Positions 15,659 through 24,304 are shown, counted from the stretch's first letter. The stretch: 64,000 nt of DNA from Pseudoxanthomonas yeongjuensis (GCF_010093345.1 NZ_PDWT01000005.1:124001-188000), one strand, 5' to 3'. The notes: generated by a model from the sequence alone, not told the origin. A program made the numbers and translations.

Positions 15659-18283
15659 ATGCCTGAACAGAATCCGCTGCCCTTTCCGGACGAGCCGTCC
15701 TCGCCGCCGCCCGCGCCGTCGCCGGAGCCTTCCGCACCAGAACCCAAGACGGCGCTGGCTGTGTCGCCTGCACCCGCCCGCACGACCAAGCGCCCCCTGT
15801 GGGCCAGGCTGATGAGCAAGCTGGCCGACCCGTGGCTGACCCTGAACATCGAACCGGAAGACCCGCGCCAGCAGATCGACGCGCGCCCGGTCTGCTACGT
15901 GCTGGAAGACTACGGGCTATCCAATGCGCTGATCCTGGACCGCGCCTGCCGCGATGCCGGCCTGCCTTCGCCGCTGGTGCCGCTGCCCGGCGATCCGCTG
16001 GGGCGCAAACGCGCGTACGTGGCCCTGTCGCGGCGCAACGCCAGCGCGCTGATTCCGGAACCGGGCAGCCACAAGACCCATTCCGGCTCGCTGGCCCGGC
16101 TGCTGCAGGCGCATCGCGCCCAGCCCGAGCTGGACGTGCAACTGGTCCCGGTGTCGATCTTCGTCGGCCGCGCCCCGGACAAGGCCAGCGGCTGGTTCTC
16201 GGTGCTGTTCTCGGAAAACTGGACCATCGTCGGCCGCTTCCGCCGCCTGCTGGCGATCCTGCTGAACGGCCGCGACACCATCGTGCGTTTCGCCGCGCCG
16301 GTGTCGATCCGCGACAGCCTCGCCGAGGACCTGCCGCCGGAACGCACCGTGCGCAAACTCTCGCGCGTACTGCGCGCCCACTTCCACCGGATCCGCGAAG
16401 CGGTGATCGGCCCCGACCTCTCCACCCGCCGCCTGCTGGTGGACAAGGTGCTGGCCGCCGATCCGGTGCGCGAAGCCATCGCCAGCCAGTCCCGGCGCGA
16501 CAACACCAAGCCCGAGGACGCGTGGAAGAAGGCCCATGCCTACGCCTGGGAAATCGCCGCGGACTATTCCAACCCGGTGGTGCGCTCGGCCAGTTTCCTG
16601 CTGTCGCACGTCTGGAACCGCATCTACGACGGCATGCTGGTCCACCACCTGGACAAGTTCAAGGAAGCCGCGCCCGGGCATGAAGTGGTGTACGTGCCCT
16701 GCCACCGCAGCCACATGGATTACCTGGTGCTGTCGTACCTGCTGTACGAACGCGGCATCGTGCCGCCGCACATCTTCGCCGGGATCAACCTCAACCTGCC
16801 GGTGATCGGCGGCATCCTGCGCAAGGGCGGCGCGTTCTTCGCCCGCCGCAGCTTCCGCGGCAATGCGCTGTACTCGGCGGTGTTCCGCGAATACATGGCG
16901 CAACTGGTCTCCGGCGGCTATTCGATCGAGTACTTCATCGAAGGCGGGCGCTCGCGCACCGGGCGCCTGCTGCCGCCGAAAGCCGGCACCCTGGCGATGA
17001 CCGTGCGCGCCTACCTGCGCCAGCCGACCCGGCCGGTGCTGTTCCAGCCGGTGTACATCGGCTACGAGAAGCTGATGGAGGGCAACAGCTACCTCGACGA
17101 ACTCACCGGCAAGCCCAAGGAAAAGGAATCGATCTGGGCGCTGCTGTGGAGCATCCCCAGGATCCTGCGGCAGAACTACGGCCAGGTGGTGGTCAACTTC
17201 GGCGAGCCGATCCTGCTCAACGACGTGCTGGCCGAACATGGGCCGGAGTGGCAGGGCGAAGCGGTGGCCGAGGAAGAGAAGCCGGCGTGGCTGTCGACCG
17301 CCATCGATGCCCTGGCCCAGCGGATCCAGGTCAACATCAACCGCGCCGCCGACGTGAACCCGATCAACCTGCTGGCGCTGGCGCTGCTGTCCACGCCCAA
17401 GCATGCGATGGGCGAAGCCGACCTGGTCGCGCAGATCGAACTGTGCAAGACCCTGCTGTCGGACATGCCCTATTCGGACCGGGTCACCGTGACCCCGCAC
17501 TCGCCCGAACGGATCATCGCCCATGGCGTGGAGATCAACGTCCTGCAACGCATCCAGCATCCGCTGGGCGACGTGCTGGACGTGGTCAGCGAAGACACCG
17601 CGGTGCTGATGAGCTACTACCGCAACAATGTGCTGCATCTGTTCACCGCGGCGGCGTGGATCGCCTGCTGCTTCCAGAACAACCGGCGCATGGTCCGGCA
17701 GCGGGTGATCAAGCTGGGCCGCACGCTGTACCCGTTCCTGCAGCAGGAGCTGTTCCTGCCGTGGAACGAGGACGAGTTCGCCGAGCGCATCGACCGCACC
17801 ATCGACGTGTTCGTGCGCGAAGGCCTGCTGGAGCAGGTCAACGAGGACGATGGCGGCATCCTGCAGCGCAACGCCGGCCAGACCGACGAAGTGTTCCGCC
17901 TGCGCGCGATCGGCCATTCGTTGCAGCAGGCCTTCGAGCGTTATTACATCGCGATCTCGGTACTGGTGAAGAACGGCCCCGGCGTGCTCGGCGCGGCCGA
18001 GCTGGAAAGCCTGTGCCAGCAGGCCGCGCAGCGCCTGAGCCTGCTGTACGCGCCGGCCGCGCCCGAGTTCTTCGACAAGACCCTGTTCCGCAGCTTCATC
18101 CAGAAACTGCGCGAGCTGAAACTGGTGTGGCCGGACGAAAACAGCAAGCTGGTGTTCGACGAGCACCTGGATGCCTGGGCCAAGGACGCCAAGGTCATCC
18201 TCGGCCGCGAACTTCGCCACACCATCGAGCGGGTCAGCCCGGAAGCGGCGAAGCCGGAAGCGGAGACGACCAGCCCCGACTGA
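15659..18283 (+). CDS. plsB: Glycerol-3-phosphate O-acyltransferase
   Basis: An 874-residue membrane-associated acyltransferase that adds the first acyl chain to glycerol-3-phosphate in phospholipid synthesis. The acyltransferase motif HRSHMD is at residues 349-354 and the substrate-binding EGGRSRTGR at about 428-436, both as in E. coli PlsB. The protein has a proline-rich N-terminal extension (about residues 8-45) before the conserved domain. An in-frame ATG three codons upstream (15650) is also possible. It converges with the acyltransferase gene on the other strand, leaving only 3 bp. Confidence 0.95.
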   Translation: MPEQNPLPFPDEPSSPPPAPSPEPSAPEPKTALAVSPAPARTTKRPLWARLMSKLADPWLTLNIEPEDPRQQIDARPVCYVLEDYGLSNALILDRACRDAGLPSPLVPLPGDPLGRKRAYVALSRRNASALIPEPGSHKTHSGSLARLLQAHRAQPELDVQLVPVSIFVGRAPDKASGWFSVLFSENWTIVGRFRRLLAILLNGRDTIVRFAAPVSIRDSLAEDLPPERTVRKLSRVLRAHFHRIREAVIGPDLSTRRLLVDKVLAADPVREAIASQSRRDNTKPEDAWKKAHAYAWEIAADYSNPVVRSASFLLSHVWNRIYDGMLVHHLDKFKEAAPGHEVVYVPCHRSHMDYLVLSYLLYERGIVPPHIFAGINLNLPVIGGILRKGGAFFARRSFRGNALYSAVFREYMAQLVSGGYSIEYFIEGGRSRTGRLLPPKAGTLAMTVRAYLRQPTRPVLFQPVYIGYEKLMEGNSYLDELTGKPKEKESIWALLWSIPRILRQNYGQVVVNFGEPILLNDVLAEHGPEWQGEAVAEEEKPAWLSTAIDALAQRIQVNINRAADVNPINLLALALLSTPKHAMGEADLVAQIELCKTLLSDMPYSDRVTVTPHSPERIIAHGVEINVLQRIQHPLGDVLDVVSEDTAVLMSYYRNNVLHLFTAAAWIACCFQNNRRMVRQRVIKLGRTLYPFLQQELFLPWNEDEFAERIDRTIDVFVREGLLEQVNEDDGGILQRNAGQTDEVFRLRAIGHSLQQAFERYYIAISVLVKNGPGVLGAAELESLCQQAAQRLSLLYAPAAPEFFDKTLFRSFIQKLRELKLVWPDENSKLVFDEHLDAWAKDAKVILGRELRHTIERVSPEAAKPEAETTSPD

Positions 18284-18286
18284 GTT

Positions 18287-19024
18287 TCAGTCGGCCAGCC
18301 TGAAGGTCCGCCGCATCCACGCCAGCGGAGCCGCCGCCGCGGCGGGATCGCGGACCAGGTGTTGCAGCGGCGAATCGCATTCGCGCAGGTGCGCCGCATC
18401 TTCCAGCACCAGCAGCATGCGCAGCACCGCGTCGCCGTTGGGCAGGATCGCCGGCGGCAGGTATTCGCGGAAACCGTAGTATTCGAACAACCCATGCAGC
18501 GAGGGCGCGCAGGCGGCCAGGCCGAAACGGATTCCGCGCTCGAGCGCGTAGCGGTAGGTTTCTTCGATCAGCGCGTCGCTCATGCCCTTGACCCGCTGCT
18601 CGGACTGCACCGCCAATTGCGTGCCGACCGCGACCTGCGACAGCGGCCAGGCGCGGGCGAAATCGTCGATCTGGAACAGGCGGCCGTATTCCACCTGCAC
18701 CGTCAGCGCGTCGAAATCGTGGATCCGCAAGGTGCCCACGGCCCGCGCGCCGCTTTCGACCACGATGACCGTGCCGCTGCCATCCAGGCCGTCGACGATG
18801 CGCCGGCTGTCTTCGCGCTGCTGGCCCTGTTCGTGGAAATAGACCTCGCGGCGCAGGCGCTGCACGTCGCCCAGCGGTTGGCCGGGCAGGATCCGCCGGA
18901 CCCGCAAAGCCTGCCCCGGACTCGATCCGGGAGCCTGGTCCTGCGGCTTCATCGCGTGCGACAGCCCGCGATGTCCGGGATCGGACACGGCCAGCCTCGG
19001 CGCGGATGCAGCGTTGTCATTCAC
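18287..19024 (-). CDS. FeeM-like N-acyltransferase (GNAT/autoinducer-synthase fold)
   Basis: A 245-residue protein. From VRRILPGQPLGDVQRLRREVYFHEQG onward it resembles the N-acyl amino acid synthase FeeM and related acyl-ACP-using GNAT enzymes. EYGRLFQI and VGTLRIH fit the core sheet, and LAACAPSLHGLFEYYGFREY the C-terminal part. The frame opens with GTG at 19024, and an ATG at 18952 gives a shorter protein starting MKPQDQ. Residues 31-41, [11 protein letters not shown], are encoded by the same palindromic repeat found in pyrF, so the N-terminus may be repeat-derived. No acyl carrier protein or regulator lies nearby. Product unknown. Confidence 0.7.
   Translation of the reverse strand: MNDNAASAPRLAVSDPGHRGLSHAMKPQDQAPGSSPGQALRVRRILPGQPLGDVQRLRREVYFHEQGQQREDSRRIVDGLDGSGTVIVVESGARAVGTLRIHDFDALTVQVEYGRLFQIDDFARAWPLSQVAVGTQLAVQSEQRVKGMSDALIEETYRYALERGIRFGLAACAPSLHGLFEYYGFREYLPPAILPNGDAVLRMLLVLEDAAHLRECDSPLQHLVRDPAAAAAPLAWMRRTFRLAD
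18914..18932. repeat. Palindromic repeat translated inside the acyltransferase gene
   Basis: CCCCGGA, five bases, then TCCGGGA. On the minus strand it is read in the same frame as the pyrF copy (13882-13900), giving [11 protein letters not shown] near the N-terminus of an unrelated protein. Confidence 0.8.
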
Positions 19025-19421
19025 CTGTTTTCCCCTGTGCCGGAGCCTGGCCGGCGGACTGTCGTCCGCGGGGGTCAGGTTCCCTCGCCAGGATTACGCA
19101 AGCATCGGGCCAACTTCAGGGGTGCCCGGTGGACCGTATATCTTCCGACAGAGGCCGGATATCGGGCGTCGGCAGCGGCTACGGAAACGAGGAGTGACGC
19201 GCTACGTCAGTAAGCAACTGCGATTGGGATTTGAAAAAGCCACGCTCTGCCTCTCCCATGCGCAGCAGAGCCCGCCCTCGCGAAGGCGGGGGGAGGATCG
19301 AGGAGGGGTGCTTTTGATGTTGCTTGCTTTTCATCAACTGCATAGATACCCGAGCAAGCCTTCCCTCTCAGCCATCCGAAGGCGGTTTCGAGCTCCCTTG
19401 CTACGCAAGGGAGGGACTCGT
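19025..19421. other. Gene-free gap with two small palindromes
   Basis: About 400 bp between the acyltransferase gene and the ydcH-like gene. I find no plausible coding frame or RNA gene. It holds a G/C-rich imperfect palindrome near 19270-19300 (cccgccctcgcgaaggcggg) and a 9-bp stem, CTCCCTTGC/GCAAGGGAG with loop TAC, at 19393-19413, which may help end the ydcH-like transcript read from the right. Confidence 0.55.
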
Positions 19422-19664
19422 TCAAGCGGGTTCGTCGGGAATCAGCGCGCTTTCCAGCCGCGAGATGCAGTCCTTCAGCCACAGCTTGCGCTTCTTCAGG
19501 CGCTTGATCGACAGCTCGTCGGCCTGGATATCGGCGATCAGGCGGTCGATCTCGGCGTCGAGATTGCGGTGCTCGAGCTTGAGCTCGGACACCCGCTGGT
19601 TGATCTCGGAAAAGCTCAAGGATTCCACGTCGCCAGCGTACACCGCAGCGGGCGCAGCCGTCAT
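19422..19664 (-). CDS. YdcH-like small coiled-coil protein (DUF465)
   Basis: An 80-residue, highly charged helical protein. Its C-terminal half, [20 protein letters not shown], matches the DUF465/YdcH pattern (RLKKxKLxLKDEI). The start is placed at the ATG at 19662-19664. The frame is open further upstream, but that part would overlap the ttcA start and has non-coding composition. It is divergent from ttcA, with 31 bp between the start codons. Function unknown. Confidence 0.8.
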   Translation of the reverse strand: MTAAPAAVYAGDVESLSFSEINQRVSELKLEHRNLDAEIDRLIADIQADELSIKRLKKRKLWLKDCISRLESALIPDEPA

Positions 19665-19695
19665 CGCGGGCGCGGCCGCTACAATGGAGCGCTCG

Positions 19696-20577
19696 ATGAA
19701 TGCCGTCCCGTCCCCGCCCGCCGCCCTGCGCGATCCCGTTTCCCGCCCCGCCCCCGGCGTGGATGCGAAGCGTGGCTTGCGCCTGCGCCACCAGGTCGGC
19801 CAGGCCATAGCCGACTACGGCATGATCGGCGCCGGCGACAAGGTCATGGTCTGCCTGTCCGGCGGCAAGGACAGCTACACCCTGCTGGACATGCTGTTGC
19901 AGTTGCAGAAGAAGGCGCCGGTGGATTTCGAACTGGTCGCCGTGCACCTGGACCAGAAACAGCCCGGCTACGACGCCCGGGTCCTGCCAGACTACCTGCG
20001 CCGGCTCGGCGTGCCGTTCCAGATCATCGAACAGGACACCTATTCGGTGGTCAGCCGGGTGATCCCGGAAGGCCGCACGATGTGCTCGCTGTGTTCGCGC
20101 CTGCGGCGCGGCGCCCTGTATGCGCATGCCGAGGCCAATGGCTTCACCAAAATCGCCCTGGGCCACCACCGCGACGACATCGTGGCGACGTTCTTCCTCA
20201 ATCTGTTCTTCCACGCCAAGCTCAGCGGCATGCCGCCCAAGCTGCTCAGCGACGACGGCGAACACGTGGTGATACGTCCGCTCGCTTACGTCAGCGAAAC
20301 CGAGATCGCCGAACACGCGCAGGCCATGGCCTTTCCGATCATCCCTTGCGACCTGTGCGGCTCGCAGGACAACCTGCAGCGCAAGCAGGTGCAGAAGATG
20401 ATGGCCGCGTGGGAAGCCGAAACCCCCGGCCGCATCGACCAGATCGCACGCGCGCTGGCACGGGTGGAGCCGTCGCAGCTGGCGGATCCCAAGCTGTTCG
20501 ATTTCCTCGGTCTGGGCCCGAGGAATGAAGCCGTCGCCTTGTCGCAAGCCGGAGCCCGGATTCCAGACAACGGCTAG
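19696..20577 (+). CDS. ttcA: tRNA 2-thiocytidine(32) synthetase TtcA
   Basis: A 293-residue ATP-dependent PP-loop enzyme carrying an iron-sulfur cluster that makes 2-thiocytidine at position 32 of tRNAs. The PP-loop SGGKDS is at 55-60. Two CxxC pairs, CSLC (130-133) and CDLC (218-221), contribute cluster ligands, and [14 protein letters not shown] is typical of the family. The ATG at 19696 is preceded by ggagcg. An in-frame ATG at 19684 is also possible. TACAAT at 19680-19685 could be a -10 box, which would make the leader very short. Confidence 0.95.
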   Translation: MNAVPSPPAALRDPVSRPAPGVDAKRGLRLRHQVGQAIADYGMIGAGDKVMVCLSGGKDSYTLLDMLLQLQKKAPVDFELVAVHLDQKQPGYDARVLPDYLRRLGVPFQIIEQDTYSVVSRVIPEGRTMCSLCSRLRRGALYAHAEANGFTKIALGHHRDDIVATFFLNLFFHAKLSGMPPKLLSDDGEHVVIRPLAYVSETEIAEHAQAMAFPIIPCDLCGSQDNLQRKQVQKMMAAWEAETPGRIDQIARALARVEPSQLADPKLFDFLGLGPRNEAVALSQAGARIPDNG

Positions 20578-20633
20578 CGGGATCCCGGCATACGCCGGAA
20601 CGACGTCCCGAAGGTTCATTTCCCCGCTTCCCC

Positions 20634-20675
20634 TCACTCCTCGTTCCTCGTTACTCGTTACTCGCCCCTCACCCA
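20634..20675 (+). repeat. Diverged heptanucleotide array upstream of rdgC
   Basis: Six 7-bp units: TCACTCC, TCGTTCC, TCGTTAC, TCGTTAC, TCGCCCC, TCACCCA. It ends 17 bp before the rdgC ATG. Several units are identical or close to those in front of mutM, but this array is more degenerate. Confidence 0.8.
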
Positions 20676-20692
20676 CTCCTCCCGGATCCTAG

Positions 20693-21598
20693 ATGTTCTT
20701 TCGCAACCTGACCCTGTTCCGCTTCCCCACCACCCTCGATTTCTCCCAGCTCGACACCCTGCTCCCCGAAATGATCCTCAAACCCGTCGGCGCGCTGGAC
20801 ATGTCCTCGCGCGGCTTCGTGCCGCCGTTCGGGCGCGGCGACGACGTGCTGGCGCATCGCAGCGGCAATTCGCTGTGGCTGACCGTGGGCGGCGAGGACA
20901 AGATCCTGCCCGGCTCGGTGGTCAACGACCTGCTGGCCAAGAAACTGGCCGAGATCGAAGAGAAGGAAGGCCGCAAGCCCGGCGGCCGCACCCGCAAGCG
21001 CCTGAAGGAAGACCTGCTGCACGAACTGCTGCCGCGCGCGTTCGTGAAGCCGTCGCGCACCGACGCCCTGCTCGATCTGGAGCATGGTTTCGTCGCCGTC
21101 GATACTTCGTCGCGCAAGAACGCCGAGACCGTGGTCTCGGAGATCCGCCATGCGATGGGCAGCTTCCCGGCCCTGCCGCTGAATGCGGAAGTCGCGCCGC
21201 GCTCGATCCTGACCGGCTGGATCGCCGGCGAACCGATGCCCGAGGGCCTGGCCCTGGGCGAGGAATGCGAACTGAAGGATGCGATGGACGGCGGCGCGGT
21301 GGTCAAGTGCCAGAACCAGGACCTGCAGGGCGACGAGATCGCCAAGCACCTGGAAGCCGGCAAGCAGGTCACCCGCCTGGCCCTGACCCTGGACGACCAC
21401 CTGTCCTTCGTCCTCGGCGAGGACCTGGTGATCCGCAAGCTGAAGTTCCTCGACGGCGCCGTCGACCAGCTGGAAAACAGCGAGCAGGAAGACCTGCGCG
21501 CCGAACTCGCCGCGCGTTTCGCGTTGATGAGCGGCGAGGTGAAGCGGCTGTTCGTGGTGCTGGAGGCGGCGCTGAAGCTGAGCAAGGCCGAGGCTTGA
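20693..21598 (+). CDS. rdgC: Recombination-associated protein RdgC
   Basis: A 301-residue, ring-forming, non-specific DNA-binding protein of the nucleoid that can limit RecA function. The N-terminus MFFRNLTLFRF and the central SRTDALLDLEHGFVAVDTSSRKNAE are typical, and the length matches E. coli RdgC (303). It ends KRLFVVLEAALKLSKAEA. A degenerate copy of this last stretch lies about 1 kb downstream (22553-22607). The region just before the ATG holds a heptad array and no obvious Shine-Dalgarno sequence. Confidence 0.95.
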   Translation: MFFRNLTLFRFPTTLDFSQLDTLLPEMILKPVGALDMSSRGFVPPFGRGDDVLAHRSGNSLWLTVGGEDKILPGSVVNDLLAKKLAEIEEKEGRKPGGRTRKRLKEDLLHELLPRAFVKPSRTDALLDLEHGFVAVDTSSRKNAETVVSEIRHAMGSFPALPLNAEVAPRSILTGWIAGEPMPEGLALGEECELKDAMDGGAVVKCQNQDLQGDEIAKHLEAGKQVTRLALTLDDHLSFVLGEDLVIRKLKFLDGAVDQLENSEQEDLRAELAARFALMSGEVKRLFVVLEAALKLSKAEA

Positions 21599-21678
21599 CG
21601 GGAATCCGCCCGCCGCGACGCTTCCGTCCCCGGCTGCGTACTATCTGGGATTCCGACCCCCGTTAAGGAGATAGGCAG

Positions 21679-22047
21679 ATGAAGACCACGCTGAAGTCCG
21701 CAATCCTGTTGTCCCTGCTGGTTCCCTCCCTCGCCATGGCGGGGGAAGCCAAGACTGACGCACCGGTGGTACCCGGCGTGATGACCGCCGTCGGCTACAA
21801 GTTCGCCAACCAATGCAGCGACGAGGCATTTGCCAGGGCCGACGACCATGATCGGCTGGCGAGGAAATGCGTCCGCCTGTTGGCGTGGTGGCGCGAACAA
21901 GCCGAGCTGCGTGTCCGGCAGCATGCGAATCCACGCCTCGTGGCGGTTGAGGTCGCTTCCGCCGACCGCGGCGCCGACCTTGCATTCGACACCGTCGCCG
22001 CATTCCGCAACGCCCCTTTGCTGTTCAGCGTCGGCGCCAGCCGCTGA
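21679..22047 (+). CDS. Small secreted protein, copy A
   Basis: A 122-residue protein with a clear signal peptide (MKTTLKSAILLSLLVPSLAMA, cleavage before GEAK) and a mature part containing CSDEAFARADDHDRLARKCVRLLAWWRE. The two cysteines may form a disulfide in the periplasm. The start follows aaggag. The gene at 22159 is a paralog with the pattern CSDExFAxA...LAxxCxxLLAxWxE. TACTAT at about 21638-21643 may be a -10 box. The family is not recognised. Confidence 0.75.
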   Translation: MKTTLKSAILLSLLVPSLAMAGEAKTDAPVVPGVMTAVGYKFANQCSDEAFARADDHDRLARKCVRLLAWWREQAELRVRQHANPRLVAVEVASADRGADLAFDTVAAFRNAPLLFSVGASR

Positions 22048-22068
22048 GCCCGCACGTTAATTTGCTTG

Positions 22069-22110
22069 CCTGTGCCGTGGTTTGACTGGACCCCGGCACA
22101 GGTGTAGGTT
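22069..22110 (+). promoter_or_regulatory. Hairpin with overlapping candidate promoter
   Basis: A 9-bp stem CCTGTGCCG/CGGCACAGG (22069-22077 and 22094-22102) lies between the two secreted paralogs. Within it, TTGACT (22082-22087) is 17 bp from TAGGTT (22105-22110), a weak sigma-70-like promoter for the second gene. The stem could also attenuate read-through from the first. Confidence 0.35.
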
Positions 22111-22158
22111 CGATTACAGGGTCGCTGGATAACTGGAATAACTGGATAAGGAGTTCAC

Positions 22159-22533
22159 ATGAAGCTGCTCACCTGCACTGCCCTGGTCACGATCCTGCTC
22201 CCCGCAATAGCCATGGCGACCGAGTCCAACGCACCGCAAACGCAAGCGCTGGCGCTACCCGACACGATGACGATTTCCGGCCAGCAATTCGCCAGCCGAT
22301 GCTCGGACGAATCCTTCGCCAAGGCGACTTCGCGCAAATGGCTCGCCGACCAGTGCGAAGCCTTGCTGGCGAGGTGGCAAGAGGAGTCCAGGTGCCAGGA
22401 TCCGGCCAATTCGCGGCAGGACTGCGTGGTGATCGACAACAGCAAGCCCAGTGCGCTGGCGCTACGCGGTATTCCGAAGTATCCACCGAGCGCTCCAGCG
22501 AGCCGTCCAGCGAGCCGTCCCGCCTCGCGGTAG
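22159..22533 (+). CDS. Small secreted protein, copy B
   Basis: A 124-residue paralog of the preceding gene. The signal peptide is MKLLTCTALVTILLPAIAMA, and CSDESFAKATSRKWLADQCEALLARWQEES aligns with copy A. It has two extra cysteines (SRCQDP, DCVV). The C-terminus ends in a short direct repeat, PASRPASRPASR, whose last codons and TAG stop run into a degenerate fragment of the rdgC 3' end, so the original C-terminus may have been replaced. A gaggag-like site precedes the ATG. Function unknown, probably periplasmic. Confidence 0.7.
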   Translation: MKLLTCTALVTILLPAIAMATESNAPQTQALALPDTMTISGQQFASRCSDESFAKATSRKWLADQCEALLARWQEESRCQDPANSRQDCVVIDNSKPSALALRGIPKYPPSAPASRPASRPASR

Positions 22534-22552
22534 AGGCCAGGCCGGAAGGCAG

Positions 22553-22607
22553 AGCGCCTGTTTGTGGTGCTCGAAACCGCATTGAAGTTGGCAAGGCGAA
22601 AGCCTGA
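22553..22607 (+). pseudogene. Decayed 3' fragment of rdgC
   Basis: Conceptual translation gives RLFVVLETALKL followed, after a 1-nt deletion, by KAKA and a stop. The intact rdgC ends RLFVVLEAALKLSKAEA and a stop. Weaker similarity extends upstream to about 22519, inside the end of the secreted-protein gene. It is too short to function and looks like a leftover of duplication or recombination. Confidence 0.65.
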
Positions 22608-22639
22608 AGTTCTGTCCCAAAAAGGACTTCCATCGGTGC

Positions 22640-22703
22640 ATAGGTCCGGGCTTGCCCGGATGCTTTTCGCGAAGATCAGGAGCGTCCGGGCAGGCTCGGA
22701 TCC
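22640..22703. repeat. Degenerate GTAG-type inverted repeat, TCCGGGC variant
   Basis: ATAGGTCCGGGCTTGCCCGG is followed by ATGC and then an imperfect reverse copy (GCGTCCGGGCAGGCTCGGAT). The terminal GTAG is eroded to ATAG and the right end is lost. It is related to the element at 50711-50776. Confidence 0.65.
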
Positions 22704-22747
22704 ACAAGGAATGCGGATCGTGGCTTGACTGGCGCGGGAATTCGCAC

Positions 22748-23551
22748 ATGCTTCATGCCATGCCCGGCCTGTTCCAACGCCTGATCGCGCCAAAGCCCCG
22801 AGCGGTCGAGCGCGATTCGATTCCCCTTGCCCTCCACGACGGACGCAGCGTCGACATCCAGCGTGTGCGCGACCCGCGCGCCAAGCGCATCAAGCTGAGC
22901 GTGGACGAACGCGGCGCGCGACTGACTTTGCCGATGCGCGCCAGCCTGGTGTCCGGCGATCGCTTCCTGCACGAGCATCGGCAGTGGCTGTCGATGCAGC
23001 TGGAGAAATACTCGAGCGACGACGATCTGCCGGGGCTGGTCCGCGATCGGACGGCCAGCCTGCCCTTGCGGGGCGAAGCAGTGGCACTGCATTGGCACGA
23101 AGGCCGCTATGCCCGGCTCAGCCACGATGCCGGCACCGGCCTGCTGCATTTCCACGCTCCCCTGCGCGCCAGCGAGGCGACCCTGCGCCGTGCCCTGCGC
23201 GAGTTCTACGAAGCCGAAGCGCGCGCCGACATCGGCCGCTGGCTGCCGAAGTACCTGCCCTCGCTGCCGCGGGCGCCGGCCCGGATCCGGCTCAAGGTGA
23301 TGTCTTCGCAATGGGGCTCATTGAGCCCGGATGGTTCGCTGGCCCTGGACCTGGCCCTGGTGCTGGGCTCGGCGTCCGCGTTCGAATACGTGCTGGTGCA
23401 CGAGCTCTGCCACCTGCTCCATGCCAACCACGGCGCCGCCTTCTGGCGGGAGGTCGAGGCGCGATCCCCCGCCTGGCGGGCCGAACGCGACTATTTCCAT
23501 GCCGAAGGCCGCCGACTGAAGGCGACCCTGCGTCGCCTGCTGGGGTCGTAA
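22748..23551 (+). CDS. YgjP-type zinc metallopeptidase-like protein (DUF45)
   Basis: A 267-residue protein of the YgjP/WLM family. The zinc motif VHELCHLLHANHGAAFW gives His218, Glu219, His222 and His228. The N-terminal half is beta-rich (RIKLSVDERGARLTLP), as in relatives. E. coli YgjP has been reported as a UTP pyrophosphatase, while other members are assigned to peptidases, so the substrate is uncertain. Two close starts exist (ATG at 22748 and 22760); the first has a gggaa element at suitable distance. Confidence 0.85.
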   Translation: MLHAMPGLFQRLIAPKPRAVERDSIPLALHDGRSVDIQRVRDPRAKRIKLSVDERGARLTLPMRASLVSGDRFLHEHRQWLSMQLEKYSSDDDLPGLVRDRTASLPLRGEAVALHWHEGRYARLSHDAGTGLLHFHAPLRASEATLRRALREFYEAEARADIGRWLPKYLPSLPRAPARIRLKVMSSQWGSLSPDGSLALDLALVLGSASAFEYVLVHELCHLLHANHGAAFWREVEARSPAWRAERDYFHAEGRRLKATLRRLLGS

Positions 23552-23663
23552 TCCCTATTCAGCGGGATCGGGCACCCAGAGAGCCGATTCCGGGGTACTA
23601 TTTTTGTGCAGGGGATCACACTTTACGTTCGGGCCGGATCGGGCGCGGACCAGGAGCATCGGC

Positions 23664-24272
23664 ATGGCCGTGGGATCCAGCCACTGGATGGACCGGTTGC
23701 GCAGCGTGGAATCAGGCGACCCTTCCTGGCATGCAACGTTCGCGCCCGACACCGGGCCGGAATCTATCGATGTCGTCAACGCGCGCAATGCGCTGCGCTA
23801 CCGACGCAGCTTGATGCAGGACGCATCGCTGCCCTTGCTCAAGCCGCCGCGCAGGAATGTGTCCTTCAGCACGCGCGTCCCCAGACGGGTCGCGTTGGCG
23901 GTGATCATGGTCAGCCTCGGTGCGATCCTGAGTTATGGCGGCAGTGTCTACACCAGCCAGCCTTTGCTGTTGGCCGGATTCGCCTGCGCGCTGGTTGGCG
24001 TGCTGGCCGGTTGCATCGCTCTGGCGACCCTGCTCGATTTCGGCATGGCCAACCGCGCCGGTACGCTGGACACCCCGGCACAATGGCAGCGCGCCAGCAC
24101 CGAGCAGATCGCGGCGATGAAGCGTGCGGCCCGTGCCGACCCCGAGCTGGGCAACCTGATCGACGACTGGTGGAAGGATCCCGCGCCAATCAGCCGGCAT
24201 GACGTTGCCCTGGTGCTTGCCTTCCAGAAAGCCAGGGCGATCGCCGCGCGAACGGAGTCCACCTTGCACTGA
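23664..24272 (+). CDS. Hypothetical protein with two transmembrane helices
   Basis: A 202-residue protein. The N-terminal 70 residues are soluble. They are followed by two transmembrane helices (about 74-94 and 100-122, VALAVIMVSLGAILSYGG and LLLAGFACALVGVLAGCIAL). A soluble C-terminal part follows, containing DPELGNLIDDWWKDPAPISRHD. The start at 23664 follows aggagcatc. I do not recognise the family. It stands alone between the YgjP-like gene and a GTAG repeat. Confidence 0.65.
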   Translation: MAVGSSHWMDRLRSVESGDPSWHATFAPDTGPESIDVVNARNALRYRRSLMQDASLPLLKPPRRNVSFSTRVPRRVALAVIMVSLGAILSYGGSVYTSQPLLLAGFACALVGVLAGCIALATLLDFGMANRAGTLDTPAQWQRASTEQIAAMKRAARADPELGNLIDDWWKDPAPISRHDVALVLAFQKARAIAARTESTLH

Positions 24273-24304
24273 GTGGGACACGCATCCAACGACATGGGGC
24301 GGGC

